Assembly: GCA_025141675.1 (NCBI GenBank)
Contig: CP081161.1
Span: forward strand, 372,001 to 436,000
Direction of reading: 5' to 3'
Origin: Rhodobacteraceae bacterium S2214
GTDB taxonomy: Bacteria > Pseudomonadota > Alphaproteobacteria > Rhodobacterales > Rhodobacteraceae
DNA length: 64,000 nt
Shown: positions 9,053-18,741 of the stretch, piece by piece
Position numbering within the stretch: the stretch's first letter is position 1
Layout of the letters: each line of letters opens with the position of its first letter
The notes under the pieces: model-generated
Seen by the model: the letters and a program-made list of their open reading frames with translations, nothing else
Told to the model about the DNA's origin: nothing
Databases searched by the model: none
Translations under genes and position numbers: made by a program

Positions 9053-10266
9053 TTCTTGCGACGATCCCGTGCGGCCAGCAATTTCAAACGCAGCGCGTTC
9101 AACTGGATAAAGCCCTGCGCATCTGTTTGATCGTACGCGCCTGCATCTTCTTCAAAGGTCACATGTGCCTCTGAATACAGGGAATTCTCGGACCAACGTG
9201 CAACAGTTGTCGCGGACCCTTTGTACAACTTCACCTTAACGGTGCCGCTGACGTGCTGCTGCGATTTATCGATCGCGGCTTGCAGCATTTCACGTTCCGG
9301 CGAGAACCAGAAACCGTTGTAGATCAGTTCAGCGTAGCGTGGCATCAGGCTGTCTTTCAGGTGACCTGCACCGGAATCGAGCGTGATTTGTTCGATCCCG
9401 CGGTGTGCTTCCAGCAGAACTGTGCCACCCGGAGTTTCGTAGATACCGCGTGATTTCATGCCGACGAAACGGTTCTCAACAAGGTCCAAACGACCAATGC
9501 CGTGCTTACCGCCGTATTCGTTCAGCTTGGTCAGGATAGTAGCAGGCGACATCGCTTCGCCGTTGATAGACACAGCATCGCCGCGCTCGAACCCGATTTC
9601 GATGAATTCCGGCTCGTTAGGCGCATCTTCCGGCGCAACCGTCCGCTGGTACACATATTCCGGCGCCTCAATCGCTGGATCTTCCAGCACTTTTCCTTCG
9701 GAAGATGTGTGCAGCAGGTTGGCATCCACAGAAAACGGCGCTTCGCCACGTTTGTCTTTGGCGACAGGAATTTGGTGCTGCTCTGCGAATTCAATCAAAC
9801 GCGTACGGGATGTCAGATCCCATTCCCGCCAAGGTGCGATGACTTTGATGTCTGGGTTCAACGCATAAGCGGCCAGTTCAAACCGTACCTGATCGTTGCC
9901 TTTACCAGTCGCACCGTGGGCAATCGCGTCAGCGCCTTCGGCTTCGGCAATTTCAACCAAACGCTTGGAAATCAGCGGGCGGGCGATAGACGTGCCAAGC
10001 AGGTAGATGCCTTCGTAAACGGCATTCGCACGGAACATCGGGAACACGAAATCGCGCACGAATTCTTCGCGGACGTCTTCGATGTGGATCGCAGACGCAC
10101 CCATCATTTCAGCCTTGGCGCGGGCGGGTTCCAGTTCTTCACCTTGACCCAGATCGGCGGTGAACGTGACAACTTCGCAGTTATATTCGGTCTGGAGCCA
10201 CTTGAGGATGATAGAGGTGTCGAGGCCACCAGAATAAGCAAGGACAACTTTTTTAGGAGCGGACAT
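9049..10266 (-). CDS. argG: Argininosuccinate synthase
   Basis: This gene encodes ArgG (405 residues), which joins citrulline and aspartate with ATP to form argininosuccinate, the penultimate step of arginine synthesis. The ATP pyrophosphatase P-loop SGGLDTS lies at about residues 13-19, and the body matches the family over full length, including the [12 protein letters not shown] segment. The ATG at 10266 giving [14 protein letters not shown] is chosen over an upstream in-frame start at 10386 that would add 40 residues of Pro/Arg-rich, non-family sequence. Promoters for this gene and for the divergent membrane-protein gene must share 10267-10404. The arginine-pathway gene argJ also occurs in this window, about 36 kb away. 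Confidence 0.97.
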   Translation of the reverse strand: MSAPKKVVLAYSGGLDTSIILKWLQTEYNCEVVTFTADLGQGEELEPARAKAEMMGASAIHIEDVREEFVRDFVFPMFRANAVYEGIYLLGTSIARPLISKRLVEIAEAEGADAIAHGATGKGNDQVRFELAAYALNPDIKVIAPWREWDLTSRTRLIEFAEQHQIPVAKDKRGEAPFSVDANLLHTSSEGKVLEDPAIEAPEYVYQRTVAPEDAPNEPEFIEIGFERGDAVSINGEAMSPATILTKLNEYGGKHGIGRLDLVENRFVGMKSRGIYETPGGTVLLEAHRGIEQITLDSGAGHLKDSLMPRYAELIYNGFWFSPEREMLQAAIDKSQQHVSGTVKVKLYKGSATTVARWSENSLYSEAHVTFEEDAGAYDQTDAQGFIQLNALRLKLLAARDRRKK

Positions 10267-10404
10267 AAGATCAAGCCTTTGATGCGGATATTTGTTGGAA
10301 ACGGCGATACTGCGTTTGGGCGGGCAGGGCAAGGATAGCGGCGTTGACGGGGGTTTAACCGCGTGCAACCTAGGCGCACAATTCAACCAGACGAGTATTT
10401 TTCC

Positions 10405-11169
10405 ATGGCGTTCAAGATTCTACTTCACACATTCCGCATGATTTTTGGTAACTTCGGGCAGGCGCTAAAGGTGTCCGTCGGACCCTATGCAATTCTGATC
10501 GGCGCCATGATGATTTTGGTCGCGATTGCGGGAACAGCGGGTAATGGTTCTGTTTCGCAGGGTTACACCACCCTTGCGCTTTTGCCGCTCGTTCTTCTTC
10601 CTGCTGTCTTCTTTGTTACCGCTTGGGTCGCTGTATCATGGCATCGCTTTATTCTTTTGGAAGAATACACGTCGTTACTACCGGCAGTGCAGAACCGCCC
10701 GATCTGGTCCTACGCAGGCAAAGCAATCTTGCTCGGGCTTATCGTTGGTCTTGCTGCAGTGCCAATATTTTTGATTATGGGTCTGTTTTCGATGGGACCG
10801 ATGAGTTCGGGTTCAAACGGATCAATCCTTGGCACCCTTCTGTTTTTCGGAATTGCGATGATTGCACTGTCTGTGATCGCAATCCGTCTGGGTGTTGCGC
10901 TGGTTGGGACCGCGCTTGGAAAGCCGATGCCATTTGGAGATGCATTTCGGGCGACAAGTTCCTTAAATGGTACAATTGTTCTACTGTCTATCCTGCTGGC
11001 AGTGATCAATATCGTTCCAAGTGCGTTCATTGGTTACTTTATGTTAAGCATTCCTGCGATTGCTACGATCCTGAACTTCGCATTGCAGTGGTTGGTTATG
11101 ATGCTTGGCATTTCAATCCTGACCACAATCTACGGTCACGTGATCGAAGACCGCCCTCTCGTTTCTTAA
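10405..11169 (+). CDS. Uncharacterised polytopic inner-membrane protein
   Basis: This is a 254-residue protein with about five or six hydrophobic segments, including ones near residues 30-50, 65-90, 110-130, 145-165, 185-210 and 220-245. The N-terminus [21 protein letters not shown] resembles the start of other alphaproteobacterial membrane proteins of unknown role; no catalytic or transport motif is visible. The ATG at 10405 is chosen because translation from 10363 would add 14 polar residues before the first membrane segment. It is divergent from argG and convergent with a NUDIX gene. Confidence 0.75.
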   Translation: MAFKILLHTFRMIFGNFGQALKVSVGPYAILIGAMMILVAIAGTAGNGSVSQGYTTLALLPLVLLPAVFFVTAWVAVSWHRFILLEEYTSLLPAVQNRPIWSYAGKAILLGLIVGLAAVPIFLIMGLFSMGPMSSGSNGSILGTLLFFGIAMIALSVIAIRLGVALVGTALGKPMPFGDAFRATSSLNGTIVLLSILLAVINIVPSAFIGYFMLSIPAIATILNFALQWLVMMLGISILTTIYGHVIEDRPLVS

Positions 11170-11205
11170 CGCATTGTTAATAAACAGAGTTTCGTTGCGA
11201 AACTA

Positions 11206-11640
11206 TCAAAAGACGCCGGCGAGGAAGTCGGCGTCTCCGTCGTTTGCCAGTTCAGCCAGTGCGACGACCGGATCAAGCCAGACTGCCAGATGTCCCGGTT
11301 CCGATGGTGGGCCAAGCGGCAGAATGGGGCGCGCCAGATAGATGTGGCAGACCTTTTCGGCGTTGATCCCGTATTCAGGCATATAGGTGAACCTGCGGAA
11401 CACGCCGATCTTGCGCGGGGCGGCGATCCGGTATCCGGTTTCTTCCAAAACTTCGCGGTGCAATGCCTCGATCGGGCCTTCGCCCGGATCAATGCCGCCG
11501 CCGGGCAGCTGGAATTCATCGTGCGGCGCGCCTTGGTAGGTGACCAAAACCTTCCCGCCGCGAGGTAAAATCGCGTAGGCACCGGGCCGTTGCACGTACT
11601 TGTGTCCCGCAATCGGCGTGCTGCCATACCGTCTGATCAT
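11206..11640 (-). CDS. NUDIX hydrolase
   Basis: This is a 144-residue NUDIX hydrolase. The full Nudix box is present: GGGIDPGEGPIEALHREVLEETGY (split here by position, about residues 46-69), with the metal-binding REVLEE core. Substrates of the family are nucleoside diphosphates linked to another group, and this sequence does not identify which one. The start at 11640 lies 78 bases from the hslO start on the other strand, so promoters are divergent. The last codons form a hairpin discussed at 11207-11236. It is one of three NUDIX genes in the window (with 12713 and 45768). Confidence 0.9.
   Translation of the reverse strand: MIRRYGSTPIAGHKYVQRPGAYAILPRGGKVLVTYQGAPHDEFQLPGGGIDPGEGPIEALHREVLEETGYRIAAPRKIGVFRRFTYMPEYGINAEKVCHIYLARPILPLGPPSEPGHLAVWLDPVVALAELANDGDADFLAGVF
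11207..11236 (-). terminator. Terminator hairpin built into the last codons of the NUDIX gene
   Basis: On the minus strand an 8-bp perfect stem AGACGCCG/CGGCGTCT (11236-11229 with 11218-11211) is followed at once by TTTTGA, where TGA is the stop codon. The hairpin therefore encodes the final residues DADFLAGVF. The U-run is short (four), so it may act mainly as an mRNA 3' end stabiliser. Confidence 0.5.
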
Positions 11641-11718
11641 ACCTTACCCCCTTGGACGCTACACTTGCCGCCCCTATATAGCCGCGATATGCCAATTCCT
11701 GACAAGATAGGAAAGCCG

Positions 11719-12723
11719 ATGACCATAGGTTCAATTGCCTGGGACGATACAGTCCTGCCGTTTCAACTCGATCGTTCCGACATCCGTGGCCGCGTGGCCC
11801 GTTTGGATGGCGTGTTGGAAGAAGTTCTGAAACAGCACGACTACCCAGCCGTGATCGAAGGTCTGGTGGCTGAAATGGCTTTGCTGACCGCGATGATCGG
11901 CCAGTCGATGAAACTGCGTTGGAAGCTGTCTTTGCAGGTTCGCGGCGAAGGCGCTGCACGTATTCTGGCGACAGATTATTATGCGCCGACTGACGATGGT
12001 CAACCCGCCCGCATCCGTGCCTATGCCAGCTACAACAAAGATACGCTGGACGAGAATGGCGATGGGTTTGAACAGATCGGCAAAGGTTACTTTGCGATCA
12101 TGATCCATCAGGGCGAAGACATGGCGCCTTACCAAGGTGTGACGCCGCTTGCCGGTGGGTCCTTGTCCGCTTGTGCAGAGACATATTTTGCACAGTCTGA
12201 ACAGTTGCCGACGCAGTTTTCGCTGTCTTACGGTCAAAACCAGATGCCGGGCGAAGGTCCAAAATGGCGGGCTGGTGGGATCATGTTGCAGCACATGCCA
12301 AAATCCTCGATCCGCGACGCCCCTGCGGGCGACGAGGCATTGCGCGAGGATGGTCTGACTGATCCGATGGATTTCCTGAACGAGGATGAAGGTGAAAACT
12401 GGAACCGCGCGACAGCATTGCTGAGCACTGTTGACGACATGGAACTGATCGGCCCAACCGTGACGCCAACCGAATTGTTGGTCCGTTTGTTCCACGAAGA
12501 AGAGCCGCGCGTGTTTGACGCGAACCAGATCAAATTCGGCTGCACCTGTTCCGAAGACAAGGTGCGTCAGTCGTTGTCGATCTATTCCGCGAAAGACATC
12601 AAGACGATGACCACGCCGGAAAACACAGTGACGGCGGATTGTCAGTTCTGTGGGGCCCATTATGTGTTCGATCCTTTGACACTTGGGTTTGAAGCGGAAA
12701 AGGCCGCAGGCGATGACGCCTGA
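11719..12723 (+). CDS. hslO: Hsp33 redox-regulated chaperone
   Basis: This gene encodes Hsp33 (334 residues), a cytosolic holdase that is switched on by oxidative unfolding. The C-terminal zinc centre is complete, with CTC near residue 275 and CQFC about 35 residues later. Those four Cys bind zinc when reduced and form disulfides under stress. The ATG at 11719 is favoured by an AGGAAAG Shine-Dalgarno just before it and by the family-like start MTIGSIAWDDTVLPF; an ATG at 11689 would add ten residues. It starts a run of overlapping genes continuing through the NUDIX, cca and LysE genes. Confidence 0.95.
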   Translation: MTIGSIAWDDTVLPFQLDRSDIRGRVARLDGVLEEVLKQHDYPAVIEGLVAEMALLTAMIGQSMKLRWKLSLQVRGEGAARILATDYYAPTDDGQPARIRAYASYNKDTLDENGDGFEQIGKGYFAIMIHQGEDMAPYQGVTPLAGGSLSACAETYFAQSEQLPTQFSLSYGQNQMPGEGPKWRAGGIMLQHMPKSSIRDAPAGDEALREDGLTDPMDFLNEDEGENWNRATALLSTVDDMELIGPTVTPTELLVRLFHEEEPRVFDANQIKFGCTCSEDKVRQSLSIYSAKDIKTMTTPENTVTADCQFCGAHYVFDPLTLGFEAEKAAGDDA

Positions 12724-13303
12724 TTACGGCCAAATCTTACGCGACGCGCTGTCCCAATCGGGTGGCGCGTCGTCTGATTTTGATCTGAACCCTGACATTG
12801 TCACGCCCGAGGGTCGCGTTTTGAAACCAGCCGCTGTGTTGGTTGGCGTGCGCGAAAACGGGAACCTGATCCTTACGAAACGCTCTGCGAAGTTGAAACA
12901 CCATCCGGGGCAGATCGCCTTTCCGGGTGGCAAGATGGATGACACCGACGCGGACCTTGCGGCCGCTGCTTTGCGTGAAGCACGCGAAGAGATCGGATTG
13001 CCATCGGGTCAAGTTGACGTTCTTGGCGCGTTGCCGTGCCATGAAACGGTGACGTCCTACCAAGTCACCCCAATTTTGGCCCTGATACGCGGTGAATACA
13101 CGGTGATCCCCGAAGCCGGCGAAGTCGCCGAAGTGTTCGAGGTACCGTTTACCCATTTCACCGACCCCGCAAATTACCGCATCGAAGGTCGCCGCTGGCA
13201 GGGCAGGCGGCGCGAATATTATGTGGCCCCGTTCGGCGCATATTACATCTGGGGTGCGACCGCCCGTATCCTGCGCGGCTTGGCGGATCGGATCGCATCA
13301 TGA
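12713..13303 (+). CDS. NUDIX hydrolase, CoA pyrophosphatase-type
   Basis: This is a 196-residue NUDIX protein. The segment HHPGQIAFPGG precedes the Nudix box GGKMDDTD...ALREAREEIGL; this pairing is the signature (formerly UPF0035) of CoA pyrophosphatases that split CoA into phosphopantetheine and ADP. It is close to the NudL/YeaB group, though substrate use is inferred. The ATG at 12713 lies inside the last codons of hslO (11-base overlap), and its stop overlaps the cca start by ATGA, so coupling is likely. Confidence 0.88.
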   Translation: MTPDYGQILRDALSQSGGASSDFDLNPDIVTPEGRVLKPAAVLVGVRENGNLILTKRSAKLKHHPGQIAFPGGKMDDTDADLAAAALREAREEIGLPSGQVDVLGALPCHETVTSYQVTPILALIRGEYTVIPEAGEVAEVFEVPFTHFTDPANYRIEGRRWQGRRREYYVAPFGAYYIWGATARILRGLADRIAS

Positions 13304-14436
13304 AAATCACGGCGGACTGGCTTTCTGCGACACCTGCGCAAACCGTTTGTGCGTTGTTAGCAGATGCCGGGTTCGAGGCGTGGTTCGTAGGCGGTTGTGT
13401 CCGTAATACATTGCTGGATGCGCCTGTTGCTGATCTGGACTTGTCTACGAACGCACGGCCCGACGTGGTGATGAAGTTGGCGCAAGCCGCTGAATTGACC
13501 GTTGTTCCGACGGGGATCGACCACGGCACCGTGACGATCATCGTGGGTAAGGAACCGATTGAGGTCACGACATTCCGCAAAGATGTCGCCACCGATGGCA
13601 GGCGTGCCGTCGTTGCGTTTGCCGACACGATGTTGGACGATGCCCGTCGCCGCGATTTCACGATGAACGCGCTTTATGCGGATCGTGACGGTGTGGTCGC
13701 TGACCCTTTGGATGGATTGCCGGATTTGAAGGCGCGGCATGTCCGTTTCATCGAAGATCCGGATCGCCGCATTCGCGAAGATTATCTGCGTATCTTGCGG
13801 TTTTTTCGGTTTCACGCGTGGTATGGCAATGTCGATGACGGCATTGATGCCGATGGTTTGGCGGCATGCGCCGAGAATGTTGAGGGCATCCAGAGTCTGT
13901 CAAAGGAACGCATCGGTCAGGAGATGATCAAGCTGCTCGCCGCCCCTGATCCGGCTCCTGCTGTTGCGTCTTTTGCGTCTTGCGGTGGCTTGATGCAGGT
14001 GCTGCCCGGCGCAGATCACGGCGCGTTGGCGGTGTTGGTGCATATTGAACAGAACGCGGAAATGACGCCCGATCCGATCCGTCGTTTGGCGGTTCTAGGC
14101 GGGATGGACGTGGCTGAAAATTTGCGGCTGTCAAAGGCAAATGCGCGGCGGCTGGATGTGTTGCGCAGCGATATGTCCCCGACCGAAATTGCGTATCGCT
14201 ATGATAGGCAAACGGGCATGGACAAGCTGGCGATTGAATGCGCGTCTAAGGGTCAAGATATAGACACTCATCAAACGAAATCAGTAAATTTTGCAGCCAG
14301 TCAAACGTTCCCGATTACGGCCCAAGACCTAATGCCTACGTTGCAGGGTGCGGCGCTGGGCGAGGCGTTGAAGGCAGCAGAGAAACGGTGGATCGCGTCC
14401 GGTTTCACGTTGACCAAGGATGACCTGATTGACTGA
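13300..14436 (+). CDS. cca: CCA tRNA nucleotidyltransferase / poly(A) polymerase family protein
   Basis: This is a class II nucleotidyltransferase of 378 residues. The head domain shows FVGGCVRNTLLD with the metal-binding pair DLDLST (about residues 42-49), followed by the RRDFTMNALYAD motif typical of CCA-adding enzymes. These enzymes repair or build the 3' CCA end of tRNAs. Poly(A) polymerase shares the fold, but the alphaproteobacterial context, single copy here and length favour the tRNA enzyme. Neighbouring genes overlap it at both ends (ATGA at the start; the TTG of the LysE gene at 14429). Confidence 0.9.
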   Translation: MKITADWLSATPAQTVCALLADAGFEAWFVGGCVRNTLLDAPVADLDLSTNARPDVVMKLAQAAELTVVPTGIDHGTVTIIVGKEPIEVTTFRKDVATDGRRAVVAFADTMLDDARRRDFTMNALYADRDGVVADPLDGLPDLKARHVRFIEDPDRRIREDYLRILRFFRFHAWYGNVDDGIDADGLAACAENVEGIQSLSKERIGQEMIKLLAAPDPAPAVASFASCGGLMQVLPGADHGALAVLVHIEQNAEMTPDPIRRLAVLGGMDVAENLRLSKANARRLDVLRSDMSPTEIAYRYDRQTGMDKLAIECASKGQDIDTHQTKSVNFAASQTFPITAQDLMPTLQGAALGEALKAAEKRWIASGFTLTKDDLID

Positions 14437-15013
14437 ACTATTGCCGCTTTTCGGGTTCGTCTTTGCTGGGCTGTTTTCACCCGGTCCGAACGTGATTTTG
14501 CTAACGGCATCTGGTGCGCGGTTCGGGTTTCGCCCGACATTGCCCCATATCCTTGGCGTGGCGTTTGGTGTTGGGATCACGTCGGCGATCACAGGATTTG
14601 GCCTTGGCGCGCTTTTGCAGAGCTATCCATCCCTGCGGCTAATCCTGCAAATCTGCGCGAGCCTTTGGATTTTGTGGATGGCGTACAAGCTGTGGCTTGC
14701 CAATCCGGTGCAAAAGAATGACGCCGCTGACCGTCCGTTCACCTTTATCGAAGCGGTGCTGTTCCAGTGGGTGAACCCAAAGGTCTGGGCGGTCGCATTG
14801 TCCGCGATGGTCTACGTGCCAATGGGATCACCGACAGAGCAGGCATTGACGCTCGGCGCTACGTTTTCGGGGATTAACCTATGTGTGTGCCTGTTCTGGA
14901 CTTATGCTGGAACGTTGCTGTCGTATCTGCTGACGAACGCGACCGCATGGCGCGTGTTTTTGCGTATCATGGCCGTCGCTTTGGTTTGTTTTTCGGTGCT
15001 GGTTTTCATCTAG
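14429..15013 (+). CDS. LysE/RhtB-family amino-acid exporter
   Basis: This is a 194-residue membrane protein with about six hydrophobic segments and the LysE-family N-terminus FSPGPNVILLTASGARFG. The family exports amino acids or related small solutes; the substrate cannot be read from sequence. The start codon is TTG at 14429, overlapping the cca stop by eight bases. No LysG-type regulator is adjacent. Confidence 0.85.
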   Translation: MTELLPLFGFVFAGLFSPGPNVILLTASGARFGFRPTLPHILGVAFGVGITSAITGFGLGALLQSYPSLRLILQICASLWILWMAYKLWLANPVQKNDAADRPFTFIEAVLFQWVNPKVWAVALSAMVYVPMGSPTEQALTLGATFSGINLCVCLFWTYAGTLLSYLLTNATAWRVFLRIMAVALVCFSVLVFI

Positions 15014-15058
15014 TGCGTGCACGACTATGTCTAGGGGATAACCCCAAAGGCTATTGTC

Positions 15059-16909
15059 ATGTTCCGCTTCTTTGAAAAGCTGGTCGACCCCTATGTCGCC
15101 TATCCCGAAAACAACACGCCGCCGCAAACATTGCGCGCGTTTTTGTGGGACTATTTCAGGCCTTTTCGTGGAGTTTTCGTTTTTACGGGTATCGTTTCAA
15201 TCGTGATCGCGATTGTCGAGATCATGCTGATTTCCTACATGGGCCGGCTTGTGAATTTGCTAGGCAGCGGCACGCCGGATCAGGTCTGGACGACCTACGG
15301 GGTCGAGCTGATTGTCGTTGCCATTGCGATTTTGACGGTGCGGCCTGTCGTTTACATGGGCCAAGTGCTGCTATTGAACCAGACAATCCTGCCAAATGTC
15401 GGCACGCTGGTTCGGTGGCGTGCGCACCGCCATGTCATGCGTCAGTCTGTTGGCTGGTTCGAGGATGATTTTGCTGGTCGGATCGCGAACCGGATCATGC
15501 AGACGCCGCCAGCGGCTGGCGAAGTGGTGTTCGAAATTTTCGATGCGCTGACCTTTGCTGTGGCTTATGTTGTTGGGGCCGCTGCGCTGTTGTCCGGCGC
15601 TGATCCACGGTTGATGGTCCCGCTTTTGCTTTGGTTAGGGTCTTATTTGTGGCTGATGCGCTGGGTCATGGCCAAGATTGGTCCCGCGTCTGAGGCATCG
15701 TCGAATGCGCGGTCCGCTGTGACGGGGCGCGTCGTTGATAGTTATACAAATATCCATTCCGTGAAGATGTTCGCGCATCATGATCGCGAAATTGACTATG
15801 CGAAGGAAAGCATCGAAGAGGCGCGCCGCACGTTCCAGACCGAAATGCGGCTGTTCACGATCATGGATGGCGGGCTGACGCTGATTAACGGGTTCTTGGT
15901 CGTCGGTGTTGTTGGCTGGGCCGTTTATTTGTGGATGCAAGGCACTGCGTCTGTGGGTGTTGTCGCGGCGGCGACCGCGCTGGCGCTGCGACTAAATTCC
16001 ATGTCGGGGTGGATCATGTTCGCCGCGTCCAGTTTCTTTCGCGACTTGGGCGTTGTGAAGGAGGGGATGCAGACGATTGCGCAACCTATCACGCTGCTCG
16101 ATGATCCGAATGCGGTGCCGTTGCAGGTGTCGCAAGGTGGTGTCGAGATGCAGGACCTGTCGCATCATTATGGGAAGCAGACAGGCGGACTCGACCAGAT
16201 TAACCTGACGATTGCACCTGGTGAAAAGGTGGGGCTCGTTGGCCAGTCGGGTGCCGGGAAATCGACGCTCGTGAAGCTGTTGTTGCGGTTCTATGACGCC
16301 GAAAGTGGGCAGATCGTGATTGATGGACAGCCGATTAACACCGTGACCCAGGACAGTCTGCGGGCGGCAATTGGCATGGTCCAGCAGGATAGCGCATTGC
16401 TGCATCGGTCGGTCCGCGAGAACATTCTGTATGGCTGCCCAAGTGCCACCGAGGCCGAAATGATCGCCGCCGCGAAAAAAGCCGAGGCGCATGATTTTAT
16501 CCTGACGCTGGAAGATAACGAAGGGAACGCCGGATATGACGCGCGCGTTGGTGAACGTGGTGTGAAATTGTCGGGTGGACAGCGACAAAGGATCGCGTTG
16601 GCCCGTGTCATTTTGAAAGACGCGCCTATCTTGTTGTTAGACGAGGCGACGTCGGCACTGGATTCAGAGGTCGAAGCCGCCATTCTAGAAACGCTTTATG
16701 GCATGATGCAGGGCAAAACGGTGATCGCGATTGCGCACCGTTTGTCGACGATTGCCCAGATGGATCGGATCATCGTGATGGACCAAGGTCGCATTATTGA
16801 AGACGGGACGCATGACAGTTTGCTGGCGGCGAACGGGCAATATGCGCGGTTCTGGGCACGCCAATCGGGCGGGTTTTTAGGGCAGGACACAGCAGGATCA
16901 AAAGCATGA
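15059..16909 (+). CDS. ABC exporter half-transporter, subunit 1
   Basis: This is a 616-residue half-size ABC exporter with an N-terminal membrane domain of six predicted helices (about residues 40-330) and a C-terminal ATPase. Nucleotide-binding motifs are the Walker A GQSGAGKST (near residue 395), the signature LSGGQRQRIALAR and the Walker B LLLDEATSALDSE. The next gene encodes a second half-transporter and overlaps this one by ATGA, which points to a heterodimer. Such pairs move lipids, peptides or drugs outward. No membrane-fusion protein or TolC partner is nearby, so it does not look like a type I protein secretion system. Confidence 0.92.
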   Translation: MFRFFEKLVDPYVAYPENNTPPQTLRAFLWDYFRPFRGVFVFTGIVSIVIAIVEIMLISYMGRLVNLLGSGTPDQVWTTYGVELIVVAIAILTVRPVVYMGQVLLLNQTILPNVGTLVRWRAHRHVMRQSVGWFEDDFAGRIANRIMQTPPAAGEVVFEIFDALTFAVAYVVGAAALLSGADPRLMVPLLLWLGSYLWLMRWVMAKIGPASEASSNARSAVTGRVVDSYTNIHSVKMFAHHDREIDYAKESIEEARRTFQTEMRLFTIMDGGLTLINGFLVVGVVGWAVYLWMQGTASVGVVAAATALALRLNSMSGWIMFAASSFFRDLGVVKEGMQTIAQPITLLDDPNAVPLQVSQGGVEMQDLSHHYGKQTGGLDQINLTIAPGEKVGLVGQSGAGKSTLVKLLLRFYDAESGQIVIDGQPINTVTQDSLRAAIGMVQQDSALLHRSVRENILYGCPSATEAEMIAAAKKAEAHDFILTLEDNEGNAGYDARVGERGVKLSGGQRQRIALARVILKDAPILLLDEATSALDSEVEAAILETLYGMMQGKTVIAIAHRLSTIAQMDRIIVMDQGRIIEDGTHDSLLAANGQYARFWARQSGGFLGQDTAGSKA

Positions 16910-18738
16910 GCATCGCGAACTGGATCGCCCCGTTTCAGGCGGCGGATGGGCCGCCGCCAAAGACGCTGGTCGCCTTTGCGCGCTGGGCGTTGAAGGGTAG
17001 CTTCCTGCCGATTACAGCCGGATCAGCGGTTTCGGTGGTGTCGGGCCTGATCGAGGTCGCGTCAGCGTTGATGCTGGGCATGGTGATTGACGCGGCTTTG
17101 GCGGGAAGCGCCGAAGGCTTCTTCGCCGAAAACACGGGTCTAATACTGGGCGTTTCGGTGTTTTTCCTGCTATTCCGCCCTGCATGGCTTGCCCTGTCCG
17201 GCGTGATGCAATCGGTGGTTCTGGGGCCGTCGATTTCTGCGCTGATCCTATCGCGATTGCATCGCTACACGTTGGGCCAAGCGGTGTCGTTCTTTGACAA
17301 CGACTTTGCGGGCCGGATTTCACAAAAGCAGATGCAGGCGTCGCGGGCGTTGACCGATATTGTCGTGGAATTCGTGCACACGGTTGTCTTTGCTTTTGCG
17401 TCTGTGGTCGGATCGTTGATCTTGGTTATGACGCTGGATTGGCGGGCGGGTCTGGCGCTTGCGCTTTGGTTTGTCGCTTATGTCTTTTTCCTGCGTTTCT
17501 TTATGCCGCGAATCCGTAAAGCATCCCGCGCGCGGGCGGCGGCGAACGCGACCGTGTCGGGCCAGATTGTTGATACGATTGGCAACATCAAGACGGTCAA
17601 ATTGTTTGCCCATGACGATCACGAAGACAAAGCTGCAATCAATGCGATGAAGGCGTTTCGCCAAAAGGGGATCGCGTGGGGCTGGGTGTCTGCGTCGTTC
17701 CGCGGATCGTTGATGGTGCTTTCGGGCGTTTTGCCTTTGATTTTGGTTGGCGTGACTCTGCTGGTCTGGAGCCGTGGCGGCGCATCGACAGGTGACATCG
17801 CGGTTGCGGGCACCATTGGGCTGCGTCTGGCGCAGATGACTGGCTGGGTCAGTTTCACGCTGATGGGCATGTACGGCAATGTTGGCGTTTTGGAAGACGC
17901 TGTGCAGACCCTGACGCCAGAACATACGCTAGGCGATGCGCCGAATGCAGGTGTTTTGGATGTGCCAAAGGGAACGATCACATTGGACGACGTGACGTTT
18001 TCTTATGGCGGTGGTCCGGGTGGTTTAAACGCTGTTGATCTGAATATCGCGAGCGGCGAACGGTTGGGCATTGTTGGTGCGTCTGGCGCTGGGAAGTCGA
18101 CCTTGGTCGCGTTGCTTCTGCGGCTGTATGACACCGAAAAGGGTCGGGTTCTGATTGATGGTCAGGACATTTCGATGGTGACGCAAGAAAGCCTGCGGCG
18201 CCAAATTGCGATGGTGACGCAAGAAACAGCGATGTTTAATAGGTCAGCGCGTGACAACATCGGGTACGGATCGCCGGATGCGACCGAGGATCAGATCATC
18301 GCGGCAGCACAGCAGGCAGAAGCGCATGACTTTCTGGTCGATCTTAAGGATTTCCTGGATCGGACCGGCTATGACGCCCATCTCGGCGAACGCGGTGTGA
18401 AACTGTCGGGTGGTCAACGGCAACGGATCGCGATTGCCCGTGCGATTTTGAAAGATGCACCGATCTTGGTGCTGGACGAAGCGACGTCTGCGCTTGATTC
18501 AGAGGTCGAGGCGTCCATTCAGTCCGCGCTGGAAACGGTGATGGAAGGCAAGACTGTGATCGCGATTGCGCACCGTTTGTCCACATTGGCCCGCATGGAT
18601 CGCATCATCGTGCTTGACGCGGGGCGCATCGTTGAACAAGGAAGCCACGACGACTTGCTCGCGCAAGACGGTCTGTATGCGCGGTATTGGAACCGGCAAT
18701 CGGGCGGCTTTATTAATGTGAAAGATGCGGCGGAATAA
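16906..18738 (+). CDS. ABC exporter half-transporter, subunit 2
   Basis: The likely partner of the upstream half-transporter (610 residues, same domain order). It carries Walker A GASGAGKST, signature LSGGQRQRIAIAR and Walker B LVLDEATSALDSE, so both ATP sites appear potentially active; in many heterodimers one site is degenerate, which is not obvious here. The two proteins are clearly paralogous along the ATPase half, including the segment GYDAxxGERGVKLSGGQ. The gene starts by ATGA overlap with subunit 1 and ends three bases before the RNA methyltransferase gene. Confidence 0.92.
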   Translation: MSIANWIAPFQAADGPPPKTLVAFARWALKGSFLPITAGSAVSVVSGLIEVASALMLGMVIDAALAGSAEGFFAENTGLILGVSVFFLLFRPAWLALSGVMQSVVLGPSISALILSRLHRYTLGQAVSFFDNDFAGRISQKQMQASRALTDIVVEFVHTVVFAFASVVGSLILVMTLDWRAGLALALWFVAYVFFLRFFMPRIRKASRARAAANATVSGQIVDTIGNIKTVKLFAHDDHEDKAAINAMKAFRQKGIAWGWVSASFRGSLMVLSGVLPLILVGVTLLVWSRGGASTGDIAVAGTIGLRLAQMTGWVSFTLMGMYGNVGVLEDAVQTLTPEHTLGDAPNAGVLDVPKGTITLDDVTFSYGGGPGGLNAVDLNIASGERLGIVGASGAGKSTLVALLLRLYDTEKGRVLIDGQDISMVTQESLRRQIAMVTQETAMFNRSARDNIGYGSPDATEDQIIAAAQQAEAHDFLVDLKDFLDRTGYDAHLGERGVKLSGGQRQRIAIARAILKDAPILVLDEATSALDSEVEASIQSALETVMEGKTVIAIAHRLSTLARMDRIIVLDAGRIVEQGSHDDLLAQDGLYARYWNRQSGGFINVKDAAE

Positions 18739-18741
18739 TTC

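Noticed and set aside
11731-12660. Minus-strand frame of about 309 codons opposite hslO
   Set aside because: Shadow of hslO, which has complete family features; composition is Arg/Phe/His-rich as expected of an antisense frame.
15059-18738. Type I secretion exporter for the RTX surface protein
   Set aside because: The two ABC half-transporters form a heterodimer of the lipid/drug exporter type, and no membrane-fusion protein or TolC gene is near; the surface-protein gene is also separated by more than 3 kb and several unrelated genes.
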